A stretch of DNA of 64,000 bases, taken from positions 1-64,000 of the forward strand of contig NZ_PYGI01000010.1 of NCBI RefSeq assembly GCF_003014615.1, read 5' to 3'. Below the pieces are notes generated by a model. It did not search any database. It saw nothing but the letters and a program-made list of their open reading frames with translations, and had not been told where the DNA came from. This DNA comes from Marinobacterium halophilum. GTDB lineage: Bacteria > Pseudomonadota > Gammaproteobacteria > Pseudomonadales > Balneatricaceae. Position 1 is the stretch's first letter; every line of letters starts with the position of its first letter. Made by a program: the position numbers and the translations under genes. Below are positions 12,728-22,920 of the stretch, piece by piece.

Positions 12728-12800
12728 ATGCGGCCTTCTGTTCCTTAATGGTACGGTATTCTGTCCGAATTCGAATGGGACGCTCCGCCTGAGGCCGCAT
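12728..12800 (+). repeat. Inverted repeat in the rpmB upstream region
   Basis: A perfect nine-base inverted repeat, ATGCGGCCT (12728-12736) and AGGCCGCAT (12792-12800), encloses a shorter nested pair GTCC/GGAC (12763-12766, 12779-12782). It lies between radC and rpmB. It could form a structured mRNA leader, if transcription begins before 12728, or be a DNA-level site. A TATGAT hexamer at 12722-12727 without a convincing -35 makes the start point uncertain. Confidence 0.4.
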
Positions 12801-12863
12801 TGTTGCGTGGCCAATAAACATCGAACAGAGGTTACCTAATCCTTGTAAGAAAGGTTTTTAATT

Positions 12864-13100
12864 ATGTCTCGAGTTTGCATGGTAACGGGCAAAGGCCCGG
12901 TAACCGGTAACAACGTTTCTCACTCAAAGCGTAGAACGCGTCGTCGTTTCCTGCCGAACCTGCATTGGCACCGTTTTTGGGTAGAAAGCGAAAACCGTTT
13001 CGTACGTCTGCGTGTTTCCTCCAAGGGCATGCGTATCATCGACAAGAAGGGCATCGATTCAGTTCTGACTGAACTGCGTGCTCGTGGCGAAAAAGTCTGA
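12864..13100 (+). CDS. rpmB: 50S ribosomal protein L28
   Basis: The 78-aa basic protein begins [16 protein letters not shown] and contains [15 protein letters not shown], the standard L28 sequence. It belongs to the large ribosomal subunit. An AAGAAAGG ribosome site lies upstream. rpmG follows after 12 bases, forming the usual rpmB-rpmG operon. Confidence 0.98.
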   Translation: MSRVCMVTGKGPVTGNNVSHSKRRTRRRFLPNLHWHRFWVESENRFVRLRVSSKGMRIIDKKGIDSVLTELRARGEKV

Positions 13101-13112
13101 GGAGATTGAACC

Positions 13113-13280
13113 ATGGCTAAAGGCGCACGCGAGAAGATCCGTCTGGTATCCTCTGCTGGTACCGGTCACTTCTACACGACCGACAAGAACAAGCGTAACA
13201 CCCCGGATAAGTTCGAATTCAAGAAATACGACCCGGTTGTTCGCAAGCACGTGATCTACAAGGAAGCCAAAATCAAGTAA
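13113..13280 (+). CDS. rpmG: 50S ribosomal protein L33
   Basis: The 55-aa protein reads [16 protein letters not shown] at the start, with [20 protein letters not shown] in the middle, which is typical L33 of gammaproteobacteria. It lacks the zinc-binding cysteines of the C+ form. TGAGGAGATT upstream supplies the ribosome site, overlapping the rpmB stop region. It is followed by an intrinsic terminator. Confidence 0.97.
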   Translation: MAKGAREKIRLVSSAGTGHFYTTDKNKRNTPDKFEFKKYDPVVRKHVIYKEAKIK

Positions 13281-13303
13281 TTGATTTTGCTGCCAGGATC
13301 CCG

Positions 13304-13339
13304 AAACCCCGCCATACCTTGTGTATTGCGGGGTTTTTT
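13304..13339 (+). terminator. Intrinsic terminator of rpmB-rpmG
   Basis: The stem AAACCCCGC / GCGGGGTTT with a loop of about 15 bases runs into TTTTTT. It lies 24 bases after the rpmG stop and is a classical Rho-independent terminator. Confidence 0.88.
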
Positions 13340-13408
13340 ATTGTCTGGCGGTGAAGGGGGCGGGTCGTATAGGATAATGTTCATTACAGTTCTGCACGGG
13401 CCCCTGAC

Positions 13409-14293
13409 ATGACATTACCTCCCGGCTTGATCCGCTTTGTGCCATTGGCATTCGTACTGCTCTGGAGCACCGGTTTTATCGGTGCCCGCTACGGGCTGCC
13501 GTATATCGAACCGTTTTATCTGCTGCTGCTGCGCATGCTGCTGACGCTGGTGGTGTTTGCCGGTTTGATCGTGGTGTTTCGTTCACCCTGGCCTGCGCCG
13601 CGCCAGGCGTTGCACCAAATGGTGACGGGTGCGCTGGTGCATGGTTGCTATTTGGGCGGGGTGTTTGCCGCGATCAAGTGGCAGTTGCCCGCGGGCGTGA
13701 CGTCGATTCTGGTTGGGCTGCAACCGGTACTGACAGCAGTCATGGTGTGGGCCTGTTGGGGACAGGGCCTGAGACGGATGCAGTGGATCGGTTTACTGCT
13801 GGGTCTGGCCGGTGTTGTGCTGGTGTTGGCCACGGGTCTGCAGCCGGGGCAGTTCGAGCTGCGTATCGAAGCGGTATTGGCAGCCATGCTGGCGCTGGTG
13901 GGCATTTCCGTGGGGACGCTGTACCAGAAGCGCTTCGGCGCGGGTACCGATCTGCTGACCGGTTCGTTCTATCAATATCTGTCGACCGCTCTAATGATGG
14001 CCGTACTTACGTATAGTGTGGAGCAGCAGCATGTCGAGTGGCATCCCGAACTGATTGGGTCCCTGCTCTGGCTGGTGTTTGGCTTGTCGATCAGCGCCAT
14101 TCTGCTGCTGATGCTGATGATCCGCGAAGGTGAGGTGGCGCGCGTGGCCAGCTATTTTTACCTGGTGCCGCCAGTGACTGCGCTGGAGGCCTGGTGGCTG
14201 TTCGGTGAGCAGTTGTCAGTGATGGCGCTGGGTGGCATGGTGCTGGCGGTAGCGGGTGTGTATCTGGTGTTGCGCGTGCGTCCACCCGGCTGA
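13409..14293 (+). CDS. DMT superfamily (EamA) transporter
   Basis: A 294-aa inner-membrane protein with about ten hydrophobic segments in two EamA repeats (roughly residues 10-140 and 155-288). [12 protein letters not shown] in the first helix and [16 protein letters not shown] in the second repeat are characteristic of the drug/metabolite exporter superfamily. The substrate cannot be deduced. It stands between the rpmG terminator and mutM. Confidence 0.88.
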   Translation: MTLPPGLIRFVPLAFVLLWSTGFIGARYGLPYIEPFYLLLLRMLLTLVVFAGLIVVFRSPWPAPRQALHQMVTGALVHGCYLGGVFAAIKWQLPAGVTSILVGLQPVLTAVMVWACWGQGLRRMQWIGLLLGLAGVVLVLATGLQPGQFELRIEAVLAAMLALVGISVGTLYQKRFGAGTDLLTGSFYQYLSTALMMAVLTYSVEQQHVEWHPELIGSLLWLVFGLSISAILLLMLMIREGEVARVASYFYLVPPVTALEAWWLFGEQLSVMALGGMVLAVAGVYLVLRVRPPG

Positions 14294-14334
14294 ATTGTCG
14301 TAATCTGCCGGCGTTTGTTGTTGAAGGAGTAGAA

Positions 14335-15147
14335 ATGCCCGAGTTGCCTGAAGTTGAAACCACCCGGCGCGGTATTGCGCCGCATGTGGAGCAGCAGCGC
14401 GTGCTGGCGTTGCATGTACGTCAGCCCCGGTTGCGCTGGCCGATACCTGAGCAGCTGGGCGACTGGATCAGTGGTGACCGGGTACAGCGGATCGAACGTC
14501 GGGCCAAATATCTGTTGTTCCGTTTCAGCCGCGGGACGATGATCGTACATCTGGGGATGTCGGGCAGTTTGCGTATATTGGCCGCCGACACGCCTCCCGG
14601 CAAACACGACCATGTGGATCTGGTGCTGGACTCGGGGCACCTGCTGCGCTTGACCGACCCACGTCGCTTCGGTGCCGTGCTCTGGCAGGATAATGGCACG
14701 CAACACAGTCTACTGGCCTCGCTGGGGCCTGAGCCACTGGATGAGGCGTTCAGTATCGCGTATTTACAGCAGTGTTGTGCCGGGCGCAAAACCTCGATCA
14801 AGGCGTTGATCATGAACGCCAGCATTGTCGTGGGAGTGGGTAATATTTACGCTAACGAAGCGTTGTATCATGCTGGCATAGATCCACGTCGGGCTGCCGG
14901 GCGCATCGCGGCCGCCCGTTTGGGGCCGCTGGTCACCGCAATCAAGCAGGTGCTGGCGGCTGCGATCGAACAGGGCGGAACCACGCTGCGCGACTTTGTC
15001 GGTGGTGACGGCAAGCCCGGATATTTCAAGCAGGAGCTGCATGTCTACGGGCGTGGCGGTGAACCCTGCCATCAGTGCGGTACGCCGCTTTCAGAAGTCA
15101 AGTTGAGCCAGCGCAGCACGGTATTTTGCCGTCAGTGTCAGCGCTAG
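14335..15147 (+). CDS. mutM: Formamidopyrimidine-DNA glycosylase
   Basis: MutM removes 8-oxoguanine and formamidopyrimidines and nicks the abasic site. The 270-aa protein has the catalytic N-terminal PELPEVET (P2 and E3), the MSGSLR helix segment, NIYANEALY in the helix-two-turn-helix, and the C-terminal zinc finger C-x2-C-x16-C-x2-C (HQCG to FCRQCQR). GAAGGAG lies just before the ATG. It heads a tightly packed set with the hydrolase gene 12 bases downstream. Confidence 0.97.
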   Translation: MPELPEVETTRRGIAPHVEQQRVLALHVRQPRLRWPIPEQLGDWISGDRVQRIERRAKYLLFRFSRGTMIVHLGMSGSLRILAADTPPGKHDHVDLVLDSGHLLRLTDPRRFGAVLWQDNGTQHSLLASLGPEPLDEAFSIAYLQQCCAGRKTSIKALIMNASIVVGVGNIYANEALYHAGIDPRRAAGRIAAARLGPLVTAIKQVLAAAIEQGGTTLRDFVGGDGKPGYFKQELHVYGRGGEPCHQCGTPLSEVKLSQRSTVFCRQCQR

Positions 15148-15159
15148 CCGGGATATGCA

Positions 15160-16065
15160 ATGAGTCGAAAGCGTGATGACAATATCGAAATCGAACTGAA
15201 ACGCCTGACGCTGCGTCGACAGCTGGGCATTGAGTCGCAGTTGCAACAGCGGCAGTGTATATCTGTCGGTGAGCTGCCGCTGCATACCGAATACTATCAC
15301 CACGGTGCCGAGGCACCTCTGTTATTGTTTCTGCCGGGCATCGGTACGTACTGCGAACTGTACGCCGAGCTGCTGGCCGGTTTTTGTGCGCAGGGCTTTA
15401 ACGTGGTGGGCGTTGATCTGCGCGGGCATGGTTATTCCGGCGGTACCCGGGGCCTGTATACGGTGAAGCAAGCCGTTGCCGATAGCATGCAGGTGATTGA
15501 TCACTATCGCCAGACTATCGACGGTCCGGTATATCTGTACGGATATTCGATTGGTGCATTGCTGGCCGTGGCGATCGCTGAGCAGGATGAGCGGGTCGAT
15601 GCGGTGGTTTGTGGCACTCTGCTGGTGCCCGAGATAGCACCGGATATGCTGCATCACTTGGGCTGGTCATGGATCTGGAGCAGCGCCTTGCTGATGCCGG
15701 GCATGCATATGCCGATGAAAAATTTCATCGACTATGATCGCCTGCTGGCAGGGCATCCTGCCGGTGACGAGATCAACAGCGATCCACGGATCGTGTTCGA
15801 TTATCCGCTGCAGACCCTGTCCAGTTTGTTTACCCATCGCCTTGGCGTGTTACGCCAGGCATATGATTTCCGCAGTCTGATTATTCATGGCGAGCAGGAT
15901 GAAGTGTTGCCCTTGAGCTACTCACGGCGAGTGCAGGAAGCTCTGGTGCATCCGTTTGCCCTGCAGCCTGTACCTGGCGAGGGGCACATGTTGCCCTGGG
16001 ACAATCCTGACCTGCTGGTGCAGCAAATCAGTGCCTGGTTACAGGACACTGTCACCGGGGTGTAA
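15160..16065 (+). CDS. Alpha/beta hydrolase (lysophospholipase-like)
   Basis: The 301-aa protein carries an alpha/beta hydrolase fold: FLPGIGTYCELYAEL with the oxyanion region, DLRGHGYSGG, the nucleophile elbow GYSIG with S130, a likely acid in HGEQDEVLP and the catalytic histidine in GEGHMLPWD. No signal peptide is seen. Substrate unknown; the monoacylglycerol lipase/lysophospholipase type is the closest general description. It sits directly between mutM and a PAP2 phosphatase gene. Confidence 0.8.
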   Translation: MSRKRDDNIEIELKRLTLRRQLGIESQLQQRQCISVGELPLHTEYYHHGAEAPLLLFLPGIGTYCELYAELLAGFCAQGFNVVGVDLRGHGYSGGTRGLYTVKQAVADSMQVIDHYRQTIDGPVYLYGYSIGALLAVAIAEQDERVDAVVCGTLLVPEIAPDMLHHLGWSWIWSSALLMPGMHMPMKNFIDYDRLLAGHPAGDEINSDPRIVFDYPLQTLSSLFTHRLGVLRQAYDFRSLIIHGEQDEVLPLSYSRRVQEALVHPFALQPVPGEGHMLPWDNPDLLVQQISAWLQDTVTGV

Positions 16066-16134
16066 GCGATCGGTCACACTCCCGTCATCCTGAACTGGCA
16101 ACAATGCGGTTGAAGCCAATTCGGAGGTGGTGCC

Positions 16135-16665
16135 ATGAACCGTCTGCAGCAACTGGGTGCTTTCGATACCCGTGCTTTCCACTGGTGTAATTTGCACGCC
16201 CGTTCGGTGCCGATCCTGACCGGTAGCCGTTGGCTTTCGCGGTTGGGCGACGGCAGCGCCTACTTGCTGCTGGGCATCGGCCTCGCGGTGTGGGAAGAGA
16301 CTCGCGGGATCGACTTTCTGCAAGCGGGCCTGCTGGCATATGCCATTGAGCTGCCACTCTACCGGCTGTTGAAAAACAGTATCCGTCGTGCCCGTCCCTG
16401 TCACTGTATCGCAGGCTTTCAAGCCGCGATTGAACCTGCAGATACCTTCAGCTTCCCCTCCGGGCACACCGCTGCCGCTTTCGTATTCGCCATGCTGATT
16501 GCCGAGTTCTATCCGGCGCTGATTATTCCCGGTTTCCTGCTGGCTGCGCTGGTGGGCGCGGCCAGGGTGATGCTCGGGGTACACTACCCGACCGACATTG
16601 CGGCAGGTGCGGTGCTGGGCGTGGCGACGGCAACGCTCGGGCTGCAACTCTGGGCGTTGTACTGA
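16135..16665 (+). CDS. PAP2 family lipid phosphatase
   Basis: A 176-aa membrane protein with the three acid-phosphatase motifs of the PAP2 superfamily: KNSIRRARP (motif 1), SFPSGHT (motif 2) and RVMLGVHYPTD (motif 3), separated by hydrophobic helices. Members remove phosphates from phosphatidic acid, undecaprenyl diphosphate or phosphatidylglycerophosphate; which applies here is open. It overlaps the next gene by one base (TGATG), so expression is coupled to the glycosyltransferase. Confidence 0.88.
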   Translation: MNRLQQLGAFDTRAFHWCNLHARSVPILTGSRWLSRLGDGSAYLLLGIGLAVWEETRGIDFLQAGLLAYAIELPLYRLLKNSIRRARPCHCIAGFQAAIEPADTFSFPSGHTAAAFVFAMLIAEFYPALIIPGFLLAALVGAARVMLGVHYPTDIAAGAVLGVATATLGLQLWALY

Positions 16666-17684
16666 TGCGGATTCTCTATGGTGTACAGGCAACCGGAAAC
16701 GGTCACATTACCCGTGCCAGGGTGCTATTGCCCGCACTTCAGGCCGCTGGTGCCCAGGTGGATATGTTGTTCAGCGGACGCGCACCAGAGCAGCTGTTCA
16801 ATATGGAAGCGTTCGGTGACTACCGAGTGCGTCGCGGCCTCACCTTTATCACGCAGGCCGGGCGGATACGGCGTGGGCGCACCCTGTTGGAGAACAGCCT
16901 GCTGCAGTTCCGGCGCGATCTCGGATCGCTGGATCTGGGTGGCTATGATCTGGTGCTGAGTGACTTTGAACCACTGACGGCGTGGGCAGCTCGGTGCCAG
17001 GGTATACCCTCGGTCGGCGTGGCGCATCAGTACGCGTTTCATCATCCGGTGCCAGGTGTCGGTCGGCTGCCCTGGCTGAAGGCGGGTGTGCGCCTGTTTG
17101 CCCCGGTTGATCAGCCGATCGGCTTGCACTGGCATCATTTCAATGCACCGATATTGCCGCCAATGGTTGAGCCGGTTGCGGCTCCTATTGCGGCGGACGC
17201 ATTCATTCTGGTCTATCTGCCGTTTGAATCACTTGAAGAAATTATCTATTGGCTGTCGGCCTTCAGTGCGTATCGCTTTCGGGTGTACTGTGCAATTGCC
17301 GAGCCGAAGCGCATTGGCTCGTTGGCGCTGGAGCCTTTCTCGCGCGATCGTTTTCAACAGGACCTGTGCGCCTGTGCTGGCGTGATTGCCAATGCCGGAT
17401 TCGGTTTATGCAGCGAAGCGGTGCAGGCTGGCAAAAAACTGTTGGTGAAACCGTTGGGGCATCAACAGGAGCAGACATCCAATGCGGCAGTGTTGCAACA
17501 GATGGGACTGGCAGAGGTTATGCCGGACTTTGATGTGACCGTGATCGAGCGCTGGCTGACACAATCGTCTGGTGTGCCGAAGCCATGGCCGGATGTGGCG
17601 AGTGCATTGGCGAGCTGGTTGATCACGGGGCGCAAGCAGCCGTTGACTGCGTTGTCGCGTGAGCTTTGGCAGCAGGTCGATTAG
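16665..17684 (+). CDS. MJ1255/VC2487-type glycosyltransferase family protein
   Basis: The 339-aa protein resembles the GT-B fold family 28-like glycosyltransferases, specifically the little-studied MJ1255/VC2487 group. The start MRILYGVQATGNGHITRA gives the nucleotide-sugar transferase glycine loop with the GNGHI motif; SDFEPLTAWAA and SVGVAHQYAFHH follow; the C-terminal half has ANAGFGLCSEAVQAGKKLLVKP, the donor-binding region. No membrane helices are obvious. The one-base overlap with the PAP2 gene suggests joint work on a lipid-linked substrate; that is inference. Confidence 0.8.
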   Translation: MRILYGVQATGNGHITRARVLLPALQAAGAQVDMLFSGRAPEQLFNMEAFGDYRVRRGLTFITQAGRIRRGRTLLENSLLQFRRDLGSLDLGGYDLVLSDFEPLTAWAARCQGIPSVGVAHQYAFHHPVPGVGRLPWLKAGVRLFAPVDQPIGLHWHHFNAPILPPMVEPVAAPIAADAFILVYLPFESLEEIIYWLSAFSAYRFRVYCAIAEPKRIGSLALEPFSRDRFQQDLCACAGVIANAGFGLCSEAVQAGKKLLVKPLGHQQEQTSNAAVLQQMGLAEVMPDFDVTVIERWLTQSSGVPKPWPDVASALASWLITGRKQPLTALSRELWQQVD

Positions 17685-17949
17685 CCGTGTGAAGATGGTA
17701 AAAAACGTGGACAGTCAATCGAAGGTGGGGGCCATCTGATAAGCGAAAGAAGTACATTGTTCCGTCAACATACTCCTTCCTCTGGCTGTCCTATCCGTGC
17801 GGTCGAGAGGCATCCTGCCCGTGTATATCCTTATGTCCCTGTACCGCTGCGTGGCCTTCCTTGTATTCGTTCCCTGAACAGGAGATCCACATGTGTAATT
17901 ATGCCCATCAGGAAAATTCTGGATATAGGAATTTTTCCTAATTTTGTCC
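17685..17949. other. Intergenic region between convergent glycosyltransferase gene and elbB
   Basis: These 265 bases hold no convincing gene: one open frame of 69 codons (17757-17966) has no ribosome site and no recognisable protein. The right end has an imperfect AT-rich inverted repeat AGGAAAATTC (17910-17919) / GAATTTTTCCT (17929-17939), which could act as a weak terminator for elbB. Confidence 0.5.
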
Positions 17950-18603
17950 TCAGGCGCGTTTTATGACCTCATCGACCAGGCGATTGATGCCGGATGCAGC
18001 CTCGGAAATGGAGCCGGCCAGCATATAGGCAGGCGTGCTGATCACGTTGTGCTGATCATCGACGACAATCTGGTCCACGGGACAGTTCACATGTTCACCG
18101 CCCATATGGTTGATCGCGCCAGCGACGCCTTCGTCTGTACCGATGGTGCAACGAATACCGGTGCCGAGCAGTTTGGGGGTCATGGCGGGAGCGATACAGA
18201 TCAGTCCAACCGGCTTGCCGGCTTGCCGGATGGCATGGGCGAAGCGCAGCAGGTCTTCATTGATGGTGCACTCGGGTCCATTGACGGCGAAGTCGCTCAG
18301 GTTCTTGGCGGCACCGAAACCGCCGGGGATGATCAGCGCATCAAAAGCGTCGGCATCAGCAGCGGCGAGGTCTTTGACTTCGCCGCGGGCCAGGCGGGCG
18401 GCCTCGACCAGAACATTGCGTTTCTCGCCTGCGGCTACTTCACCGGTCAGGTGATTGATAACATGCAGTTGTTCGATGTTGGGTGCAAAACACTGATAAC
18501 GGACCCCGTGATGCTCCAGGCGCAGGAAAGTCAGCACCGATTCGTAGATTTCAGAGCCGTCAAAGACGCCGCTGCCGGACAAGATCACCGCAATATTTTT
18601 CAT
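17950..18603 (-). CDS. elbB: Isoprenoid biosynthesis glyoxalase ElbB
   Basis: A 217-aa member of the DJ-1/PfpI class I glutamine amidotransferase-like family. In E. coli ElbB was linked to isoprenoid synthesis and has weak glyoxalase activity. Motifs: KNIAVILSGSGVFDGSEIYE, ALIIPGGFGAAKNLSDFA and GLICIAPAM with the nucleophilic-elbow cysteine. ATG 18603 is preceded by GAGGAGAAA; an extension to 18663 has no such site. It is divergent from hemB. Confidence 0.93.
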   Translation of the reverse strand: MKNIAVILSGSGVFDGSEIYESVLTFLRLEHHGVRYQCFAPNIEQLHVINHLTGEVAAGEKRNVLVEAARLARGEVKDLAAADADAFDALIIPGGFGAAKNLSDFAVNGPECTINEDLLRFAHAIRQAGKPVGLICIAPAMTPKLLGTGIRCTIGTDEGVAGAINHMGGEHVNCPVDQIVVDDQHNVISTPAYMLAGSISEAASGINRLVDEVIKRA

Positions 18604-18742
18604 GCTCTCGTTTCTCCTCGGTTGCCGACCGGTAAAGGTGGAATGGGTGTTGTGATGTGTCATGTCGACGTGGTCACAGATTACGTTAAGATGGAAATCA
18701 ATATCAAACGCAGCCGTGATGCTTAAGACAAACCACTGGTGA

Positions 18743-18771
18743 TTGTCATCTAAGCGTCACAATTCTATCGT
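18743..18771 (+). promoter_or_regulatory. Candidate sigma-70 promoter of hemB
   Basis: TTGTCA (five of six to consensus) at 18743-18748, a 17-base spacer, and TATCGT (four of six) at 18766-18771 lie 30 bases before the hemB start. The spacing and position fit a vegetative promoter for hemB and probably ppk. Confidence 0.5.
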
Positions 18772-18798
18772 CCAATACAGTCGAAATTAAGGAAGTGA

Positions 18799-19815
<1,017 letters not shown>

Positions 19816-19861
19816 AGCATATACTCGGATGGATGACCGTTTTGAACCAGGAGGTTATGTC

Positions 19862-22039
19862 ATGAGCACCACCACACTGGAGCCGACCGTGGGTCTGGAA
19901 CAGAGCGAGGCGACCGCCGCGCTACTGGAAAGTCGCGAAATACTGCCCACCATTGACCCCATCGAGGAGGTGCCGGTCGACCTCAAGGCACCGGAACTGT
20001 ACATCAACCGTGAGCTGAGCCATCTGCAGTTCAATGTACGGGTGCTGGAGCAGGCGCTGGACGAAAGCTATCCACTGCTGGAGCGGCTGATGTTTCTGCT
20101 GATCTTTTCCAGCAATCTGGATGAGTTCTTCGAGATTCGCGTTGCCGACCAGCTGCGCCAGCTCAAGTATGGCCGTGAGGCCGTCGGGCCGGACGCCATG
20201 CACCCGCAGAAGGTGCTCGACCGGATTAGCGAGATCTGCGCGATCAACGTCGAGCGCCAGTACAAAATTCTCAACGACATCATGTTTCCGGCACTGGAAG
20301 CGGAAAACATCCGCTTCATCCGCCGTGCCGAATGGACCGATGCCCAGCGTGCCTGGGTCAAGGAATACTTTGAAGACCAGCTGCTGCCGGTGATCAGCCC
20401 GATCGGGCTGGACCCCTCGCACCCCTTCCCGCGGCTGGTCAACAAGAGTCTGAACTTCATTGTCGAACTGGATGGCAAGGATGCGTTCGGCCGTGAAACC
20501 GGATTGGCGATCATTCCGGCACCGCGCTCGCTGCCGCGCCTGATCCGTCTGCCGGACGAGTTGTGCGAAGGGGGAGATAACCTGATCTTCCTGTCCTCGA
20601 TCATCCATGAATTCGCCGAAGAGCTGTTTCCGGGCATGACCGTGGACGGCTGCTTCCAGTTCCGTATTACCCGCAACGCCGATCTCAGCTTCGACTTCGA
20701 GGAGATCGAGGACTTGGCCCGTGCGCTGCGCGGCGAGCTGCACTCGCGCAAATTCGGCGATGCCGTGCGTCTTGAAGTGGACAGCCGCACGCCGGAGGCG
20801 TTGATCGGTGTATTGCAGGCCGAATTCAGTTTGCCGGACAGTCATGTCTACCGCGTCAACGGCCCGGTCAACCTGACTCGGCTGATGGCCGTGCGTGACC
20901 TGGTCGAGCGCCCCGAACTGCGCTGGAAGCCGTTTACCCCGGGGCTGCCGAACAAGCTGAAGAACACCGACGACCTGTTTGCCGCCCTGCGCAAGAATGA
21001 CCAGCTGCTACAGCACCCGTTCCAGTCCTTTACGCCGGTGGTGGACCTGTTGCGCCAGGCGGCCAAGGACCCGCAGGTGATGGCGATCAAGCAGACGCTG
21101 TACCGCACCGGGGTCAACTCGGACATCGTCAATGCGCTGGTCGAAGCCGCGCGCAATGGCAAAGAGGTCACCGTGGTGATCGAGTTGCGCGCGCGCTTTG
21201 ATGAGGAAAGCAACCTGCAACTGGCCAGCCGCCTGCAAGAGGCGGGCTGTCTGGTGGTGTACGGGGTGGTGGGGTACAAAACGCATGCCAAAATGATGCT
21301 GATCGTGCGCCGCGAGGGCAGTGAGCTGGTGCGCTACTGCCACCTGGGTACCGGCAATTACCACTCAGGTACCGCGCGCCTGTATACCGACTACAGCTAT
21401 ATGACGGCCGAGCCGGATGTCGGCGAGGATGTGCATAAAATCTTCCAGCAGCTGACCGGTATGGGCAAGATCCAGAAGCTGCAGAAACTGTATAACGCCC
21501 CGTTTACCTTGCATGCGAAGATGCTGGAATTGATTCAGAACGAGGTGCGTAACGTCAAGGCGGGGCGCAAGGGACACATTATCATCAAGGTCAACGGTCT
21601 CACCGAGCCGAAGCTGATTCGTGCGCTGTATGACGCGTCTCGTGCCGGTGTGCAGATCGACCTGATCATTCGTGGCATGTGCCGCCTGCGACCGGGACTG
21701 GAGGGCGTGTCGGACAACATCCGTGTGCGTTCGATCATCGGCCGTTTTCTTGAACATACCCGTGTCTACTGGTTTGCCAATGATGGCGGCAAACCGGTCG
21801 TGATCGGCTCCAGTGCCGACTGGATGGAGCGCAACATGCTCAATCGCGTGGAAACCGGCTTTGAGCTGTTCGGCAAGCATGCCGAGCGTATCCGCCGCGA
21901 GCTGGGCTACTATCTGGATGACAACACCCAAGCGTGGGAGCTGCACTCCGACGGCAGCTACACTCTGGTGCAGCCGGCCGAGGGCGAGGAGCGTTTCAGT
22001 GCCCAGCAGGTCTTGCTGGGTGAGCTCGGCGTGTCCTGA
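19862..22039 (+). CDS. ppk: Polyphosphate kinase 1
   Basis: PPK1 makes inorganic polyphosphate from ATP. The 725-aa protein shows the N-terminal helical domain ([21 protein letters not shown]), the head domain and two phospholipase-D-like catalytic domains. The likely autophosphorylated histidine is in THAKMMLI, the second in [12 protein letters not shown] 19862 is chosen over 19829 because AGGAGG lies eight bases upstream. Its stop abuts the stop of the opposite epimerase gene. In Pseudomonas ppk also neighbours hemB. Confidence 0.96.
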   Translation: MSTTTLEPTVGLEQSEATAALLESREILPTIDPIEEVPVDLKAPELYINRELSHLQFNVRVLEQALDESYPLLERLMFLLIFSSNLDEFFEIRVADQLRQLKYGREAVGPDAMHPQKVLDRISEICAINVERQYKILNDIMFPALEAENIRFIRRAEWTDAQRAWVKEYFEDQLLPVISPIGLDPSHPFPRLVNKSLNFIVELDGKDAFGRETGLAIIPAPRSLPRLIRLPDELCEGGDNLIFLSSIIHEFAEELFPGMTVDGCFQFRITRNADLSFDFEEIEDLARALRGELHSRKFGDAVRLEVDSRTPEALIGVLQAEFSLPDSHVYRVNGPVNLTRLMAVRDLVERPELRWKPFTPGLPNKLKNTDDLFAALRKNDQLLQHPFQSFTPVVDLLRQAAKDPQVMAIKQTLYRTGVNSDIVNALVEAARNGKEVTVVIELRARFDEESNLQLASRLQEAGCLVVYGVVGYKTHAKMMLIVRREGSELVRYCHLGTGNYHSGTARLYTDYSYMTAEPDVGEDVHKIFQQLTGMGKIQKLQKLYNAPFTLHAKMLELIQNEVRNVKAGRKGHIIIKVNGLTEPKLIRALYDASRAGVQIDLIIRGMCRLRPGLEGVSDNIRVRSIIGRFLEHTRVYWFANDGGKPVVIGSSADWMERNMLNRVETGFELFGKHAERIRRELGYYLDDNTQAWELHSDGSYTLVQPAEGEERFSAQQVLLGELGVS

Positions 22040-22870
22040 TCAGGGCAGCATACTGGCGTAGCCGCTGCGATAGTCCGGATAGATAAAGCGGTAGCCGCTG
22101 GCGCGAAGCCGGCGGTTGCTGCAACGTTTGCTGCCGCCACGACGGATCGGTTGGCGTGTGGTGATGTCGACCCCCAGCCGCTCGGCCAGCCACTCCGTAA
22201 CCTCATGAATCGGGGTCGGGCAGTCGTCACTGGCGAGGTACAGCGGTTTCAGGGCCGCGCCTTCCTCCGCCCGCAGCATGAGATGCTGCAATACACCGAC
22301 ACAGTCATCACGATGAATGCGGTTGCTATAGTGCAACGGTTCGGCCGGTGCGGCGATGCCTGCCAGTACCTGGCGTTGCAGATGGTCCCGGCCGGGACCG
22401 TAAATGCCACTGAAGCGGACGACGGTGGCGGGGATGCCCGAGGACAGGGCCAGTTGTTCACTTTCCAGCAGGACCTTGCCACTGTCCGTATCCGGCTGGG
22501 TGGGTGACTGTTCGTCGACCCAGTCATGTTCGTGCTGGTGGTAGACCCCGGTGCTGCCGGTCAGGAACAGGTGGCGCGGGGGTTCGGGCAAAGCTGCCAG
22601 CAGGTTGCGCAGGCCGTCGACATAGGTACGGCGGTACACCTCGGGGTCGCGACTCTTGGCGGCCGCCGTGTAGAACAGGTAGTCGCAGGCAGGCAGATTG
22701 TTCAGTGTGGCCGGATCGCCCAGATCGGCGGCAATGCCATGGATGCTGTCGGGCAGCTGGTTTATAGTACGCCGAAGCCCGAACACCTGTGCCCCGGCAG
22801 CACTGAGTCTGAGCCCCAGGTGGGTTCCGATATCGCCACAGCCGGCGATCAGCACTCGTAGTTCCCGCAT
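22040..22870 (-). CDS. NAD(P)-dependent epimerase/dehydratase (YeeZ-like, extended SDR)
   Basis: The 276-aa protein has a Rossmann dinucleotide-binding start (VLIAGCGDIGTHLGLRL) and short-chain dehydrogenase features: FLTGSTGVY followed by RFSGIYGPGR; the usual YxxxK pair is not clearly present, as in the YeeZ/YbjT-like atypical SDRs. It is probably an oxidoreductase or a regulatory NAD-binding protein of unknown substrate. ATG 22870 is preceded by AAGGGG. It is divergent from oxyR and abuts ppk tail to tail. Confidence 0.75.
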   Translation of the reverse strand: MRELRVLIAGCGDIGTHLGLRLSAAGAQVFGLRRTINQLPDSIHGIAADLGDPATLNNLPACDYLFYTAAAKSRDPEVYRRTYVDGLRNLLAALPEPPRHLFLTGSTGVYHQHEHDWVDEQSPTQPDTDSGKVLLESEQLALSSGIPATVVRFSGIYGPGRDHLQRQVLAGIAAPAEPLHYSNRIHRDDCVGVLQHLMLRAEEGAALKPLYLASDDCPTPIHEVTEWLAERLGVDITTRQPIRRGGSKRCSNRRLRASGYRFIYPDYRSGYASMLP

Positions 22871-22920
22871 GTTCACCCCTTTGCACTTGGTTTTCTCCAT
22901 CCTAACAGAGGTACGCCCCG

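Noticed and set aside
17757-17966. Possible 69-aa protein in the gap before elbB
   Set aside because: No ribosome site, no membrane or domain signal, and its end overlaps elbB.
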